In this document: piece after piece, positions 8,497 to 18,995 of the stretch
Position numbering within the stretch: position 1 is the stretch's first letter
How the letters are laid out: each line of letters opens with the position of its first letter
Source of the DNA: CALGYY01 sp963678485
GTDB lineage: Bacteria; Bacteroidota; Bacteroidia; Bacteroidales; CAIWKO01
Assembly: GCA_963678485.1 (NCBI GenBank)
Contig: OY782882.1
Location: 4,799,538 to 4,863,537 of the forward strand
Length of the DNA: 64,000 nt
Direction of reading: 5' to 3'
The notes under the pieces: model-generated
The model's input: the letters and a program-made list of their open reading frames with translations, nothing else
What the model was told of the DNA's origin: nothing
Database searches by the model: none
Made by a program: the position numbers and the translations under genes

Positions 8497-11400
8497 TTAT
8501 TTAACCATTTTATATACTAATTTTTCATTGCTGTAAAGATATACAGTGATGAAATACACGCCAGATGAAAGCTCCGTAGTATTTATCATCGTTTCACCAT
8601 CTACCTTTTTTGCAATTAGAATTTGTCCAGCAACATTCGTTACTTCTATTGAAGTGACATTTTCTGCTTTACTCAAATAAACACGATCAGTAAACGGATT
8701 TGGAAAAACTGACAACACCTTGTTGCTGATTTCATTCAACCCTGATACTGGCGAAATTGACGCAAGTGTCGTTGGGGCTCCAACAAGTGATAGCGTATAA
8801 TTGCCGTCATCTGTACCCGAAATTGATGTGGATGAGCCAAGTGATACCAAAATATTTGTGGCAATCCCCGCCGATGCAAATTCTGCAACAGGATTTAATA
8901 CCACGTCTTCACTTGGAACAACACCAATCAGAGTCAAACTATTCGTCAGAATGGTAGCGTCCGTTGTTCCGTCATATTCCTTATCCGAAGCGGTAAACGA
9001 TCCGCCTATGGTCAGCTCTTTAGCTGTAATATCTGCTGTCAATCCAGTCGGCTGGGTTAAAGAATAGTTGCTGATATCATCTCCGCTTAATGTAATATTC
9101 GCAATGCTTACACCAATCCCAAGTCCTATGTTCTGATCCGCAAAGGTTCCGGTGGTGGGCATTGCTGCGGCAACATCGTCGGGCGAAATAACACCATCAA
9201 GCATTCCGCCGCTCAGACTTGCATCGGTATTCCCGTCATAGTCTTTGTTCGATGCAGTGAGTCCGGTAATTGTAATAACTTTAGTCGTTATTTCCCCAGT
9301 GGTTAAAACAGAAGCCACAGGTGCAAGATAATCTGCGATATCCGTTCCACTCAGGTCATAAGTCACGGTAACTGTTTTTCCCGTTCCCACATCTTTTGTA
9401 TCAAATAACGCAGATACAATATTTACGGTAACATCGTCCCCGCCTGCAATGCCGGTAACGCTACCCATGGTGGTAACAGAGACAGCATTGTCGGTTCCGT
9501 CATACTCTTTGCTTGTCAACGTTGGTGCTGCAATGGTTAGCTGCACCCTACCAGTTGTAAATACAACATCGTCGCCATAGCTGGTACCGGAAGTATTCGT
9601 CACATAAGCCCTTGCATAATAGGTGGTATTGGCAATTAAACCATTCATAGCTGCTGTATAAGCACCGGCAGTGGAAGTCGCTCCATTATCGGTATAGTCA
9701 TCCAGCAAAGTTGGTGTACCGCTGGTATTCCAGCATACACCATGCGCAAGAGGACTGGAATCACCAAAATCACCAATGGTTCCGTTTCCGGTGGCGGAAT
9801 TGACACCAATCCCGCTGACTGCCTGTGTTGTCACAACAGCCAGTTCACCAATATTTAGAATGGTAATAGTGAAGACTTTTTCAAACCATAAACTTCCCTG
9901 ATCTGTTGTGCGAATTCGAATTGAATAACTGCTCTTCGTTTCAAAGTCCGGGCTGTTGGTGATATTCAAATTACTTCCGCTGATGTTGAAGGCGGCATTA
10001 TCAGTACTGCCTGTGCCAGCAACCAAAGTATAAGTAAAGGTATTGCCAGCGTCTGGATCTGTGGAGGTAAAGTTCCCTATCGTTGAGTTTGCAAGAACAT
10101 TTTCGTTTACAGAAGTTGATGATAAGGCAATATCAGTTGGTGTTTCATTCACATCGAGCACCGTAATAGTAAATACTTTTTCAAACCATAAACTTCCCTG
10201 ATCAGTTGAGCGAATGCGAATTGAATAACTGCTCTTCGTTTCAAAGTCCGGGCTGTTGGTGATATTCAAATTACTTCCGCTGATGTTGAAGGCGGCATTA
10301 TCAGTACTGCCTGTGCCAGCAACCAAAGTATAAGTAAAGGTATTGCCAGCGTCTGGATCTGTGGAGGTAAAGTTCCCTATCGTTGAGTTTGCAAGAACAT
10401 TTTCGTTTACAGAAGTTGATGATAAGGCAATATCAGTTGGAGTTTCATTCACATTGAGCACTGTAATAGTAAATACTTTTTCAAACCATAAACTTCCCTG
10501 ATCTGTTGTGCGAATGCGGATTGAATAACTGCTCTTTATTTCAAAGTCTGGGCTATTGGTGATATTCAGATTACTTCCGCTGATGTTGAAGGCTGCATTA
10601 TCAGTGCTTCCTGTGCCGGCAACCAATGTATAAGTAAAGGTATTGCCAGCGTCCGGATCTGTGGAGGTAAAGTTCCCTATCGTTGAGTTTGCAAGAACAT
10701 TTTCGTTTACAGAAGTTGATGATAAGGCAATATCAGTTGGTGTTTCATTCACACTGAGGACTGTAATAGTAAATACTTTTTCAAACCATAAACTTCCCTG
10801 ATCTGTTGTGCGAATTCGAATTGAATAACTGCTCTTTGTTTCAAAGTCCGGGCTATTGGTGATATTCAAATTACTTCCGCTGATGTTGAAGGCTGCATTA
10901 TCAGTGCTTCCTGTGCCGGCAACCAATGTATAAGTAAAGGTATTGCCAGCGTCTGGATCTGTGGAGGTAAAGTTCCCTATCGTTGAGTTTGCAAGAACAT
11001 TTTCGTTTACAGAAGTTGATGATAAGGCAATATCAGTTGGTGTTTCATTCACATTAAGCACTGTAATAGTAAATACTTTTTCAAACCATAAACTTCCCTG
11101 ATCAGTCGTACGAATGCGGATTGAATAACTGCTCTTTATTTCAAAGTCTGGGCTATTGGTGATATTCAGATTACTTCCGCTGATGTTGAAGGCTGCATTA
11201 TCAGTGCTTCCTGTGCCGGCAACCAATGTATAAGTAAAAGTATTGCCAGCATCAGGATCAGTTGTGGAAAACACTCCAACATTTGCATTTGCCAACACAT
11301 TTTCATTAACTGAGGTTGCGGTTAATGAAATATCCGTAGGCGCACTGTTAGGGACCACCGCACCATACTCATACGCTCCTTTATCCACATTTCCAGCTCT

Positions 11401-12555
11401 ACCAAAGCCACGTTGGTCGGTTGTTGGCACGGCAACAGTACCATTAGCTGTTGCATTACCATTATTTATTGCAATACTTGAAGCATTTAATGCTAAGGTA
11501 GGTGTTCCTACCACGGTACTATTGGCTGACAAGGTAGCACTCAGATTCAGATTAACCTGATCACCAGTTACAGTTCCTGTTCCAGTTAATGTTGGTGAAT
11601 TATGAAATTCAATAATATTATAGCCATTATCGTTGGTAGTTCCGCCATAGGCATCATCATAGTCCGCAGCAGCTGGTGTAGACGAACTTGTATTATTTGC
11701 CATTATTGTATTTTTCAAATACAGAATACCGTGCACACCCCCAGAATTCCCACTAACGCTCATTGCAGCACCTTCAGCATAACACGAATTGTATGCAAAC
11801 GTACAATTCGTAACATAGTGAACGCCATAGGAAGTACTAATTCCTCCGCCATAATTTGCACCCGTATTATAGCAAATCGTAGAATTCGATATATTAATTC
11901 CGTATGTTTTATCACTGCTGGTCTGAAGGTTAATAGCTCCAGATGCGTAACCAGTTGAAGATGGATTGTAGGAATTATTTGATATAGTTGAATTTGTAAT
12001 AATCAAGTTTGTATAAGCTGCTTCAATCGCGAAGCCTTGACGTGCCTGATTATTATGGATGTAACAATTCATTATGGTAACTGTAGCCCAGCTTGAATTA
12101 ATAGCACCACCATCATTCGAACTCGACAAATAGCCATTTTTAATCTCCAAATTTTTAATAGTAACAGTAAAACCAGTTTCTGCAGAAGTTCCATTGCTAA
12201 TTGTAAATATTCGACTATAATTACCACCAGCACTCGCCGCCGCCTGAACCACTGTCTTGTCGGCTCCCTGCCCTTGAATAGTCAGATTTTTTGCTATAGT
12301 ATAACCAGAAGTGACTGCATCCCCCGTTTCATCTGTATCTGTCCATGTAAAAGTTCCGGTCAGATCCAAAATATCACCTGCAATTGCCATATTGTAACCC
12401 TTGCCAAATGACCGGTAGGGACTTCCTGGCGTGCCATTTCCTGTAGCATCATTTCCTGAGGTACTGTTAATGTAAATTGTTGTTTGGGCATCTGCCATAC
12501 CACCAAAAAAAAGTAATCCAACAGTCAAAATCAGAATTGTAACAGCCTTTTTCAT
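8497..12555 (-). CDS. Large secreted beta-helix / cadherin-like / YDG-domain protein with T9SS sorting domain
   Basis: The protein has 1352 residues. In order: signal peptide (1-23, ...GGMADAQT), a right-handed beta-helix domain (about 30-400, with repeated N-x-T-I/C-x-N turns such as ISNSTICYNTG), and five cadherin-like repeats of about 100 residues (TSTDPDAGNTFTYTLVAG, SSYSIRIRTTDQGS). Next come a fibronectin-like segment (GVCWNTSG, YYARAYVTN), three or more YDG repeats (KEYDGT, KDYDGN) and a C-terminal type A sorting domain (LSVFPNPF...LSSGVYFITV, ending YKMVK). Such proteins are cell-surface adhesins or polysaccharide-associated proteins. A substrate cannot be inferred. The start has a standard signal peptide and no upstream in-frame alternative is needed. 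Confidence 0.88.
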   Translation of the reverse strand: MKKAVTILILTVGLLFFGGMADAQTTIYINSTSGNDATGNGTPGSPYRSFGKGYNMAIAGDILDLTGTFTWTDTDETGDAVTSGYTIAKNLTIQGQGADKTVVQAAASAGGNYSRIFTISNGTSAETGFTVTIKNLEIKNGYLSSSNDGGAINSSWATVTIMNCYIHNNQARQGFAIEAAYTNLIITNSTISNNSYNPSSTGYASGAINLQTSSDKTYGINISNSTICYNTGANYGGGISTSYGVHYVTNCTFAYNSCYAEGAAMSVSGNSGGVHGILYLKNTIMANNTSSSTPAAADYDDAYGGTTNDNGYNIIEFHNSPTLTGTGTVTGDQVNLNLSATLSANSTVVGTPTLALNASSIAINNGNATANGTVAVPTTDQRGFGRAGNVDKGAYEYGAVVPNSAPTDISLTATSVNENVLANANVGVFSTTDPDAGNTFTYTLVAGTGSTDNAAFNISGSNLNITNSPDFEIKSSYSIRIRTTDQGSLWFEKVFTITVLNVNETPTDIALSSTSVNENVLANSTIGNFTSTDPDAGNTFTYTLVAGTGSTDNAAFNISGSNLNITNSPDFETKSSYSIRIRTTDQGSLWFEKVFTITVLSVNETPTDIALSSTSVNENVLANSTIGNFTSTDPDAGNTFTYTLVAGTGSTDNAAFNISGSNLNITNSPDFEIKSSYSIRIRTTDQGSLWFEKVFTITVLNVNETPTDIALSSTSVNENVLANSTIGNFTSTDPDAGNTFTYTLVAGTGSTDNAAFNISGSNLNITNSPDFETKSSYSIRIRSTDQGSLWFEKVFTITVLDVNETPTDIALSSTSVNENVLANSTIGNFTSTDPDAGNTFTYTLVAGTGSTDNAAFNISGSNLNITNSPDFETKSSYSIRIRTTDQGSLWFEKVFTITILNIGELAVVTTQAVSGIGVNSATGNGTIGDFGDSSPLAHGVCWNTSGTPTLLDDYTDNGATSTAGAYTAAMNGLIANTTYYARAYVTNTSGTSYGDDVVFTTGRVQLTIAAPTLTSKEYDGTDNAVSVTTMGSVTGIAGGDDVTVNIVSALFDTKDVGTGKTVTVTYDLSGTDIADYLAPVASVLTTGEITTKVITITGLTASNKDYDGNTDASLSGGMLDGVISPDDVAAAMPTTGTFADQNIGLGIGVSIANITLSGDDISNYSLTQPTGLTADITAKELTIGGSFTASDKEYDGTTDATILTNSLTLIGVVPSEDVVLNPVAEFASAGIATNILVSLGSSTSISGTDDGNYTLSLVGAPTTLASISPVSGLNEISNKVLSVFPNPFTDRVYLSKAENVTSIEVTNVAGQILIAKKVDGETMINTTELSSGVYFITVYLYSNEKLVYKMVK
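9865..11340 (-). repeat. Five tandem 300-bp coding repeats
   Basis: The block beginning near TACTTTTTCAAACCATAAAC recurs at the same offset every 300 bases (about 9875, 10175, 10475, 10775, 11075). Each unit encodes one cadherin-like domain of 100 residues. The first two copies are almost base-identical over long stretches, pointing to recent unequal exchange. Confidence 0.9.
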
Positions 12556-12833
12556 ATGAATGATTGTTAATTATTATAAAAATTCAACTATTTGTCAATG
12601 AAGATTTTATAAAAAAAACCTATAATTACACATCAAATATAGATATTTTTTAACAATACAGATATTAATTCTGTATATAGCTTCTTACGCTTTTGCTTTC
12701 ATGAACATCATGTAAGGCATGTGGACTTTCCATGGTGAAATTTACATATAGAGAGTTAAGAACTAGTGGAAATCTCATTATAACGTTACAATTAGCAGCT
12801 TTTTCCAACCTAATCGTATCAATAATTCCTGAT

Positions 12834-13664
12834 TCAGAGTTTTATTGAATTAATTAAAATAAAGGGAATACTTAATTTAAGCCCTCCAAGCATTGTAGCC
12901 TGCTTGTTTAATCCTGATTCAATTTCAGCAAATACCTCTGCAACCATATAACCAGGTAATAATTTGATCCATGCATCCATAAAGGCCAAACGTATGAAAT
13001 GATGATTCAACATCGCAGTCCCACTGGCAAATTTGTAATTAAACTGATCTTGTACTAAGTCCTTAATTAAAAACCCGTTTTGTCGAAGCTTTGAAATGAT
13101 GGTATCAACAGCAGGTCGCTTATCCGAAATATGTTGACGCATCCGAATAATTGCATCATCCATATGATGTTCAGATAAAACCCGCTCAAATTGGCAATAA
13201 AATTCATGCATAGTTAAATCTGTATTCATGGTAAGGACGAACTGTCCTTCCTTCCTGATAACCCGTGAACACTCTGATAACACTTTATCAACATCATTCA
13301 CATTGTTTATCCCATTATTGCTCGTAATCAAATCAACTGAATCCATCTCCAATGGGATATCTTCTGCCACACCTTCGATCAACCTTATGTTGGTCAACCC
13401 ATATTGCTCGATCTTTCTGTTTACACGCTCAAATGCGTCCTTCCATGGATCAATCCCATAAACCAGCGAACCATTGTCAAGTCTGGCTGCTATTTCAGTC
13501 AATGGAAAACCAGTTCCAAATCCGATATCCAGCGCAGTAATATTTGCTCTGTAATCAATAAAGTCAAGTAGTTTTAATCCAAAGGGAGCTGACCAAAATG
13601 GCAATTCATCAAAAACATCAATCTGCGCTTTAGCATCAGAATCATTGTTTAAATACTTTTCCAT
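12834..13664 (-). CDS. Class I SAM-dependent methyltransferase
   Basis: The protein has 276 residues and is cytoplasmic, with no signal or membrane segment. Motif I is LDIGFGTGFPLTEIA (about residues 46-60), the acidic post-I residue is in VYGIDPWKDA, and motif II/III lies around VDLITSNNGINNV and VIRKEGQFVLTMN. This matches the Methyltransf_11/25 fold, as in ubiquinone or small-molecule methyltransferases. The substrate is not predictable. It lies 41 bases downstream of the M1 peptidase-like gene and is probably co-transcribed with it. Confidence 0.85.
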   Translation of the reverse strand: MEKYLNNDSDAKAQIDVFDELPFWSAPFGLKLLDFIDYRANITALDIGFGTGFPLTEIAARLDNGSLVYGIDPWKDAFERVNRKIEQYGLTNIRLIEGVAEDIPLEMDSVDLITSNNGINNVNDVDKVLSECSRVIRKEGQFVLTMNTDLTMHEFYCQFERVLSEHHMDDAIIRMRQHISDKRPAVDTIISKLRQNGFLIKDLVQDQFNYKFASGTAMLNHHFIRLAFMDAWIKLLPGYMVAEVFAEIESGLNKQATMLGGLKLSIPFILINSIKL

Positions 13665-13705
13665 AATTCCTTGTTTGAAATTGCAGGATTGAACAGAAAC
13701 AACGA

Positions 13706-15604
13706 CTATTTCACCACTGTGTACTCATTATCCTTTCTGTTGGCATCAGGAATAATATCGGTACTTAATCTGATCCTTGTTATTGATTCAGCTGAATCAA
13801 AGGTCAGTTTGATTTCTTTCTGCGCCCCTATCCAGCGGCTGGCAGGTTCAGTGATTGTTTTTATCAGGGTTTCGTTGTTATAAAACGAAACAACGACTGG
13901 CAAAGGCAAATCACCCTTATTGCTGATGGTTACTGTCCATTGCTGCCCTTTTTTAATCACATTGGTGATAGCAAGATCAGGTATGCCACCATTTTGATAA
14001 TACCAGGACTGCCAAAACCAATTCAAATCCTGCTTCGAAACATCACTAAACGTATTGAAATAATCAATGGGCGTAGGATGCTTATATTTCCATCGTTCCA
14101 TAAAGGTAAGCAGACACTTTTTAAACAATTCAGGGCCTAACTGCATTTCAAGCATTCTAAGAGCCTGCTCTGTTTTTGCATAATTCAAATAGAAATAGAT
14201 TTTCGCATCCAGATAATGCGTTGGAGTAATTACCGCAGGCTCATCTTCTAATCCTGCATAGGCTGAAAATGCGCTTGTATTATATTTCGCTATATTCAAA
14301 TCAGGCGACAGCAGACTTTGCACCTTTTCAGGCATAAACACAACAAGTCCTTCGTCCATCCATCCATTTTTTGTTTCATTGGTGCCAACATAAAATGGGA
14401 AATATGCATGTGCAATTTCGTGAGAATTGGCATACACCGTCATACCGTAATCCTCTTCTGCTCCCACATTGGTCATCATGGGATATTCCATACCAAAATC
14501 ACCATTATAAACCGTCAGGTAGGGAAACGGATAGGGAATTCCCGGCATGTCTTCAGATAATGAACGAACCGTTTCCCTAGCGATTAGGGCGACTTTATCA
14601 AAATTAGCTGCATTTTTATTGTAGGCAACACCCACAATGGTTCTCCGCTTTGTATTCTTATCTACCTCAACACTGCTAATATCCCACAAGTAATGATCGC
14701 TAATCCCGAAAGCGAAATCACTTACGTTCCGGGCTTTGTATTTCCATGTATGATTTTCGGTGAATATCTTCCCATCCTTCAAATCCCCGTCTGTAATGAC
14801 ATGCACGATTTCATCAGAAATACTGGCCTTCTTATAGATTTCATAATAATTGGGCTGTATAACTTCATTCAAATTCTGAGGCTCACCAGTGGCCCAAACC
14901 ATGAAGTTTTCGGGAACCGTAATTTCAACCTCAAAATTTCCAAAGTCGTTGTAAAATTCGGCCATTCCATTATAAGAGCGTGTGTCCCATCCATAGACAT
15001 CATCATATACTGCAATCTGCGGATACCACTGACCAACAAATAAACTTGTACTATCAATGGTTCCCATTCTGATCAGCGTATGTTGTGGAAAATTAAAATC
15101 CCACTGTAATTGAATTTCCGCTTTCTGCCTTGGAGCCAATGGATTCTTTAAGTATATAATCATGAGGGTGCCTTCTCGTTTCACCGATTCACTTTCCTTG
15201 CTTAAATCAACAAGGGTATTATTCACCATCAGGTTTTTAATAGTTACACCATCATGAATATCCCGTGGATCAATATCTACAATTGAATTACGATTGGCTC
15301 CCTTTTTAAAAATATCCTGATACAGCCTGATTACAATGGCAGTTAATGTATCAGGACTATTATTAAAATAAACGATGCTCTCCTCACCACTTAATATTTT
15401 ATTCTTAACATCAATTGATGTTTTGATAAAATAATCAGCACTGTTTTGCCAATAATTTTTCCCAGGAGCCCCATCCTTTTGCCGCGTTTGTTGCTCAAAA
15501 GCTCGAGCATTTCCTTTTGGAATAATAGGCTGGTTCTGAGCTGTGCTCAAAGATGGCAACGCTAAAATGATAAGCGCACTTAGTAATAAATTTCTTGATT
15601 TCAT
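13706..15604 (-). CDS. Secreted M1-family (gluzincin) metallopeptidase-like protein
   Basis: The protein has 632 residues and a signal peptide at 1-22 (...SLSTAQNQ). The zinc site HEIAH is near residue 395 and the third ligand lies in GWMDEGL about 20 residues later, the HExxH-x18-E arrangement of M1 aminopeptidases. The GxMEN exopeptidase motif of classical M1 enzymes is replaced by FGMEYPMM, which still keeps the GMEY core. An N-terminal beta-sandwich and a C-terminal segment without a sorting signal complete it. The predicted role is peptide hydrolysis in the periplasm. The downstream methyltransferase is close enough for an operon. Confidence 0.85.
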   Translation of the reverse strand: MKSRNLLLSALIILALPSLSTAQNQPIIPKGNARAFEQQTRQKDGAPGKNYWQNSADYFIKTSIDVKNKILSGEESIVYFNNSPDTLTAIVIRLYQDIFKKGANRNSIVDIDPRDIHDGVTIKNLMVNNTLVDLSKESESVKREGTLMIIYLKNPLAPRQKAEIQLQWDFNFPQHTLIRMGTIDSTSLFVGQWYPQIAVYDDVYGWDTRSYNGMAEFYNDFGNFEVEITVPENFMVWATGEPQNLNEVIQPNYYEIYKKASISDEIVHVITDGDLKDGKIFTENHTWKYKARNVSDFAFGISDHYLWDISSVEVDKNTKRRTIVGVAYNKNAANFDKVALIARETVRSLSEDMPGIPYPFPYLTVYNGDFGMEYPMMTNVGAEEDYGMTVYANSHEIAHAYFPFYVGTNETKNGWMDEGLVVFMPEKVQSLLSPDLNIAKYNTSAFSAYAGLEDEPAVITPTHYLDAKIYFYLNYAKTEQALRMLEMQLGPELFKKCLLTFMERWKYKHPTPIDYFNTFSDVSKQDLNWFWQSWYYQNGGIPDLAITNVIKKGQQWTVTISNKGDLPLPVVVSFYNNETLIKTITEPASRWIGAQKEIKLTFDSAESITRIRLSTDIIPDANRKDNEYTVVK

Positions 15605-15753
15605 TCAATATTTTTTAAGGCTGACCTTCGGTCAAAAATATCGAATAAATCAATATAAAACCTCCTGGCGCAGCAAAATGAAGCATACTAAGGTTTCTCC
15701 ATAGCATTCAATGCAATTTCTCATATCTTCATTCATGAGAAAAGCAGCCGATG

Positions 15754-16983
15754 TTACTTAATAACTACTGAGGACTGACATCTACTATTGCCGGATTTCA
15801 GCACCACAAAGTATTCTCCGGAAGGCCAGGACGAACAATTTACATTGACCAACTGAGGATTGCCATTTATTTGCATGCTTGTCACAATCCTGCCTGTAAT
15901 ATCATAAATAGTAATGATATTTTTTTCTGATGGCAATTGAGGAATTTCAATATTAATCTCTGTGGATGCAGGATCAGGATGAGTAATGATTGAAATATCG
16001 CCAGTAAGTGATTTGGTTAAACTCTTTGTTGTTGGTGTATAAACCCAAAAATCATCCAAATAGGTTCCTTCATAGCCTAAACCATTGTAAATATTATCAT
16101 CAATGGTAAATCCCGAACCGGTCGCCCGCGCAATACCCCCAAAATCAGGCAGTGCAGTCCAGCTATCACTGGTAGTATTATATTCCCAAAACTGTTGTGT
16201 GCTCGCGGAAGAGTTCAACAAATACCCGGTCACAATATATCCCTTGGTTTTGGTCGACATACTACTTAACCAACATCTTGAATCTTCGGGAAAATCATTC
16301 ATCTGGGTCCATGTATCAGCAAAAGCATCATATCTCCATACATCGCCAAGAGCTGTCAATGTACAATCATAACCAAGTCCCACATAGGCGTAGCGTTCCA
16401 CACAAAATTGGAATCCGCTTTTCCTTTTAACTCCGGGAAAACTTGTTTTTTGAGTCCAGGTATCAGTGGCGGGATTGTACTCCCAAAAATCATTGAGGAA
16501 ATTCAGGTTCCCGTCGATTCCCATTCCAAAATAGCCTTTCCCGCTAAATGAGAATGCAAAGCCTCCATGACGTGGAGTGCCAGGAAAGTTATTCAGCTGT
16601 GTCCATGAATCATCGTAGCTATTATAAACCCACATGTCGTTGTATCCAGTGTAATCGCTGGGTGCGCCTGACCAATATGCTCCACTTACAAAATATGCCA
16701 GCGTATCAATAACGAATACGTGAGACATGATTCTTGTTCCGCCCGGAAAATCACCCTTCTGTGTCCAAGTATCGGTTGCCGGATCATATTCAACGACCGT
16801 CTTCGAATTAGGGCTATTTAAATAACAGCCAAAGGTGTAATAACCCTTTGTCCCAATAGAAAAACCATTACAATATTGGCGACCCTGAAGGGGATAGCTG
16901 GCTTTTTGAGTCCATGTTCCTTGTGCACTCGACAGCAAGGGGAAAAGAACTAAAAAACAGAGTAAAAGTTTAGTTGTTCTCAT
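15754..16983 (-). CDS. Secreted kelch-repeat protein with T9SS sorting domain
   Basis: The protein has 409 residues and a signal peptide at 1-20 (...LLSSAQGT). Five to six kelch blades are recognisable by repeated DTWTQ motifs (YDPATDTWTQK, YNSYDDSWTQL, YNPATDTWTQK, YDAFADTWTQM, YNTTSDSWTAL), giving a beta-propeller over about residues 20-310. A type A sorting domain closes the protein (NITIYDITGRIV, WPSGEYFVVLKSG). It is probably surface-exposed. A ligand or enzymatic role cannot be read from the sequence. Confidence 0.85.
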   Translation of the reverse strand: MRTTKLLLCFLVLFPLLSSAQGTWTQKASYPLQGRQYCNGFSIGTKGYYTFGCYLNSPNSKTVVEYDPATDTWTQKGDFPGGTRIMSHVFVIDTLAYFVSGAYWSGAPSDYTGYNDMWVYNSYDDSWTQLNNFPGTPRHGGFAFSFSGKGYFGMGIDGNLNFLNDFWEYNPATDTWTQKTSFPGVKRKSGFQFCVERYAYVGLGYDCTLTALGDVWRYDAFADTWTQMNDFPEDSRCWLSSMSTKTKGYIVTGYLLNSSASTQQFWEYNTTSDSWTALPDFGGIARATGSGFTIDDNIYNGLGYEGTYLDDFWVYTPTTKSLTKSLTGDISIITHPDPASTEINIEIPQLPSEKNIITIYDITGRIVTSMQINGNPQLVNVNCSSWPSGEYFVVLKSGNSRCQSSVVIK

Positions 16984-17110
16984 ATTGAGTATTTTATGTT
17001 ATTCTTATTACTGTCTAGCAAATATACAGATTTTTTAGATTAAAAGTCATTTTTATGCAAAAAAATTAATTGTGAAGCTATTAACGGTATTTCCCTTCAC
17101 GACTTTCTAC

Positions 17111-18058
17111 TCATTCTTTAATGATCCTCTTAACAAATTGCCCATGATGGTTTGATTGAATATTCAGCAGATACAGGCCAGAAGGAAACAATGAGAGATC
17201 GATTTGAATTAATTTATCGCTGACTTCAATGGTCCTCAATAATGCTCCCTGATTGTTATACAACTGCAGACGTAACTCATCACCAAACTCATTAGCAATG
17301 AAGATTAAGCCTTGGGTAGGGTTTGGATAACACAGCAATTCGCTTGGATCAGATTCGCTAATTCCCAGATGCGTTAGATCAAACTCGCAATCCTGTCCTA
17401 AAGGATTATACATTGTAAAGGTAGAATCCTCAAAACATTTGAATTTATAGAACAACCATTCAACGATCCCGGGTATTGAATCGCACTGATAACCTGCCGG
17501 GAAAGGATACTGAAAAGGAGCATAGGCCGTGTCAATATTGCCAAATCGCTCAACATAGGCACCTTTCAATCCGTAGGGAGAGTTGGAAGTAGGTTGTAAG
17601 GTAATCGTTCTATATGCAATCGAATTTATCACCATATGACCAGTATCAGTAACAACAACTCGTGAGGTATCGTCACACCAGCCCAGCGCATTAGTATCAT
17701 CAATCACCCAACTATCACCGATGTTTGCACCAAAATTCAGCAACACAAAGAATTTTCCGTTCTTCCGATAAAAAACTGTATCACCGGAAACGTAGGTATA
17801 TTGGGCATCTAGTATATTATGCCATAATAAAACCGAAACATTGGATGAATTGGTTGTAAAAGCATACGATTCTCCTTCAATCACCTGACAATTATGACCA
17901 TCTAATAAAGTATCGTTAACATAACTGTATCGATCAAAGCCATGTGCACCCACTGTCCAAAAATCATAATGCCAAATTGCGCCTTTATCAACCCATACCT
18001 GACCAATAACATTAGAACTCAAAAATGCAATTAATAAGAATAAGTAGAGTTTTTTCAT
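17111..18058 (-). CDS. Secreted protein of unknown function with T9SS sorting domain
   Basis: The protein has 315 residues and a signal peptide at 1-19 (...SSNVIGQVW). The body (20-235) begins DKGAIWHYDFW and contains FGANIGDSW, a pattern common in Bacteroidota secreted proteins of unknown role. The C-terminus is a type A sorting domain (LLCYPNPTQGLIFI, LQLYNNQGALL, PSGLYLLNIQ, ending KRIIKE). The gene at 24086-24946 encodes a protein of similar build (DVYF-type strands, C-rich middle, sorting domain). No catalytic motif is seen. Confidence 0.8.
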   Translation of the reverse strand: MKKLYLFLLIAFLSSNVIGQVWVDKGAIWHYDFWTVGAHGFDRYSYVNDTLLDGHNCQVIEGESYAFTTNSSNVSVLLWHNILDAQYTYVSGDTVFYRKNGKFFVLLNFGANIGDSWVIDDTNALGWCDDTSRVVVTDTGHMVINSIAYRTITLQPTSNSPYGLKGAYVERFGNIDTAYAPFQYPFPAGYQCDSIPGIVEWLFYKFKCFEDSTFTMYNPLGQDCEFDLTHLGISESDPSELLCYPNPTQGLIFIANEFGDELRLQLYNNQGALLRTIEVSDKLIQIDLSLFPSGLYLLNIQSNHHGQFVKRIIKE

Positions 18059-18486
18059 ATGAAGTGTTTTTAATGAAGTAATTAATTCAAAGTAACATAT
18101 AACAAATATACAAAAAACATCATATTATAACACACCCATATAAATATTTAACAACTTTTACTTTGTTTATATCTGAAATACAACTTACGCCTTTTATTTG
18201 GAAGGCAATTCTGGTTGCAAAATCAATTGAAATCATACCGAACCTTAAGCATGATTTTATGCGATGGATTTGTAGTATTCGAAACGCTTCGGACTACTCT
18301 TATAAATAAGAAAGCTGCCTATTTACAATCCCAAACCCAATAAGCTTTTTAATAAAATCACGGGGCAAATCCGGCACCACTGATTCGATTGAAAGACATC
18401 ATAACGAAAACCGCATGGTTTCCCTCACCTACCAATGCCTCACTGCCTTATAAACTAATTCACTAATCAACCATTTAACTAGTTAG
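18059..18486. other. Gene-free spacer before the MITE-like element
   Basis: The spacer has 428 bases with no credible ORF or RNA gene. It ends in ACTAGTTAG (18478-18486), the left copy of the target duplication flanking the next element. Confidence 0.6.
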
Positions 18487-18986
18487 AGTCCGTCCATAAA
18501 CTCAGTGACTGAGGATCAAGCCGGATTGTTGAGGAAAGGTTTGAAGGTAATATTTGCAGGACTTCTTATTGTTTATCTCTCTGATTTCGCATTTCGTTTC
18601 TCGGATCTCTGATCTGTTTTTCTCTTTTCACCCTTTTCTCTTACTTCTTTCAGGCGTACCTGCCCGACTGTCATCGGTCAGGCGGGGATTTCCGATTTAC
18701 GAATGACGCAATTAACGAACATTCTATAATCGAGATATGTGGAATCCATGATTTTGCTTCAGTATTTTGAAATCAGAGATCCGAGAAACGAAATTAGAAG
18801 TACGAGATAAACCAAAGGAAAAGCCCGTGCGCCCCAACTTTTCGTCTTGATCCGTGACTGATCAGAAAGCTCTCTCGCCTTAGGCGAGACAAGGCGTCCG
18901 AAGTGTTGGGGGTGCAGGAGTTTACTGAAGTAATCGACTGCCCGACAATACGAGGACAACGCCGCAGACGGACTTTATGGACAGGC
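18487..18986. mobile_element. MITE-like non-autonomous element, exactly 500 bp
   Basis: It is flanked by perfect 9-bp direct repeats ACTAGTTAG (18478-18486 and 18987-18995). The ends form imperfect inverted repeats: left AGTCCGTCCATAAA, right (reverse complement) TGCCTGTCCATAAA. There is no transposase. The two short ORFs inside are not convincing. The right end abuts the stop codon of the OsmC gene, so the insertion spared the coding sequence. The family of the parent transposon is not identified. Confidence 0.75.
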
Positions 18987-18995
18987 ACTAGTTAG

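Noticed and set aside
18759..18988. Two overlapping ORFs of 64-66 codons in the MITE-like element
   Set aside because: Rich in rare combinations, no start context, and located inside terminal-repeat DNA with no transposase motif.
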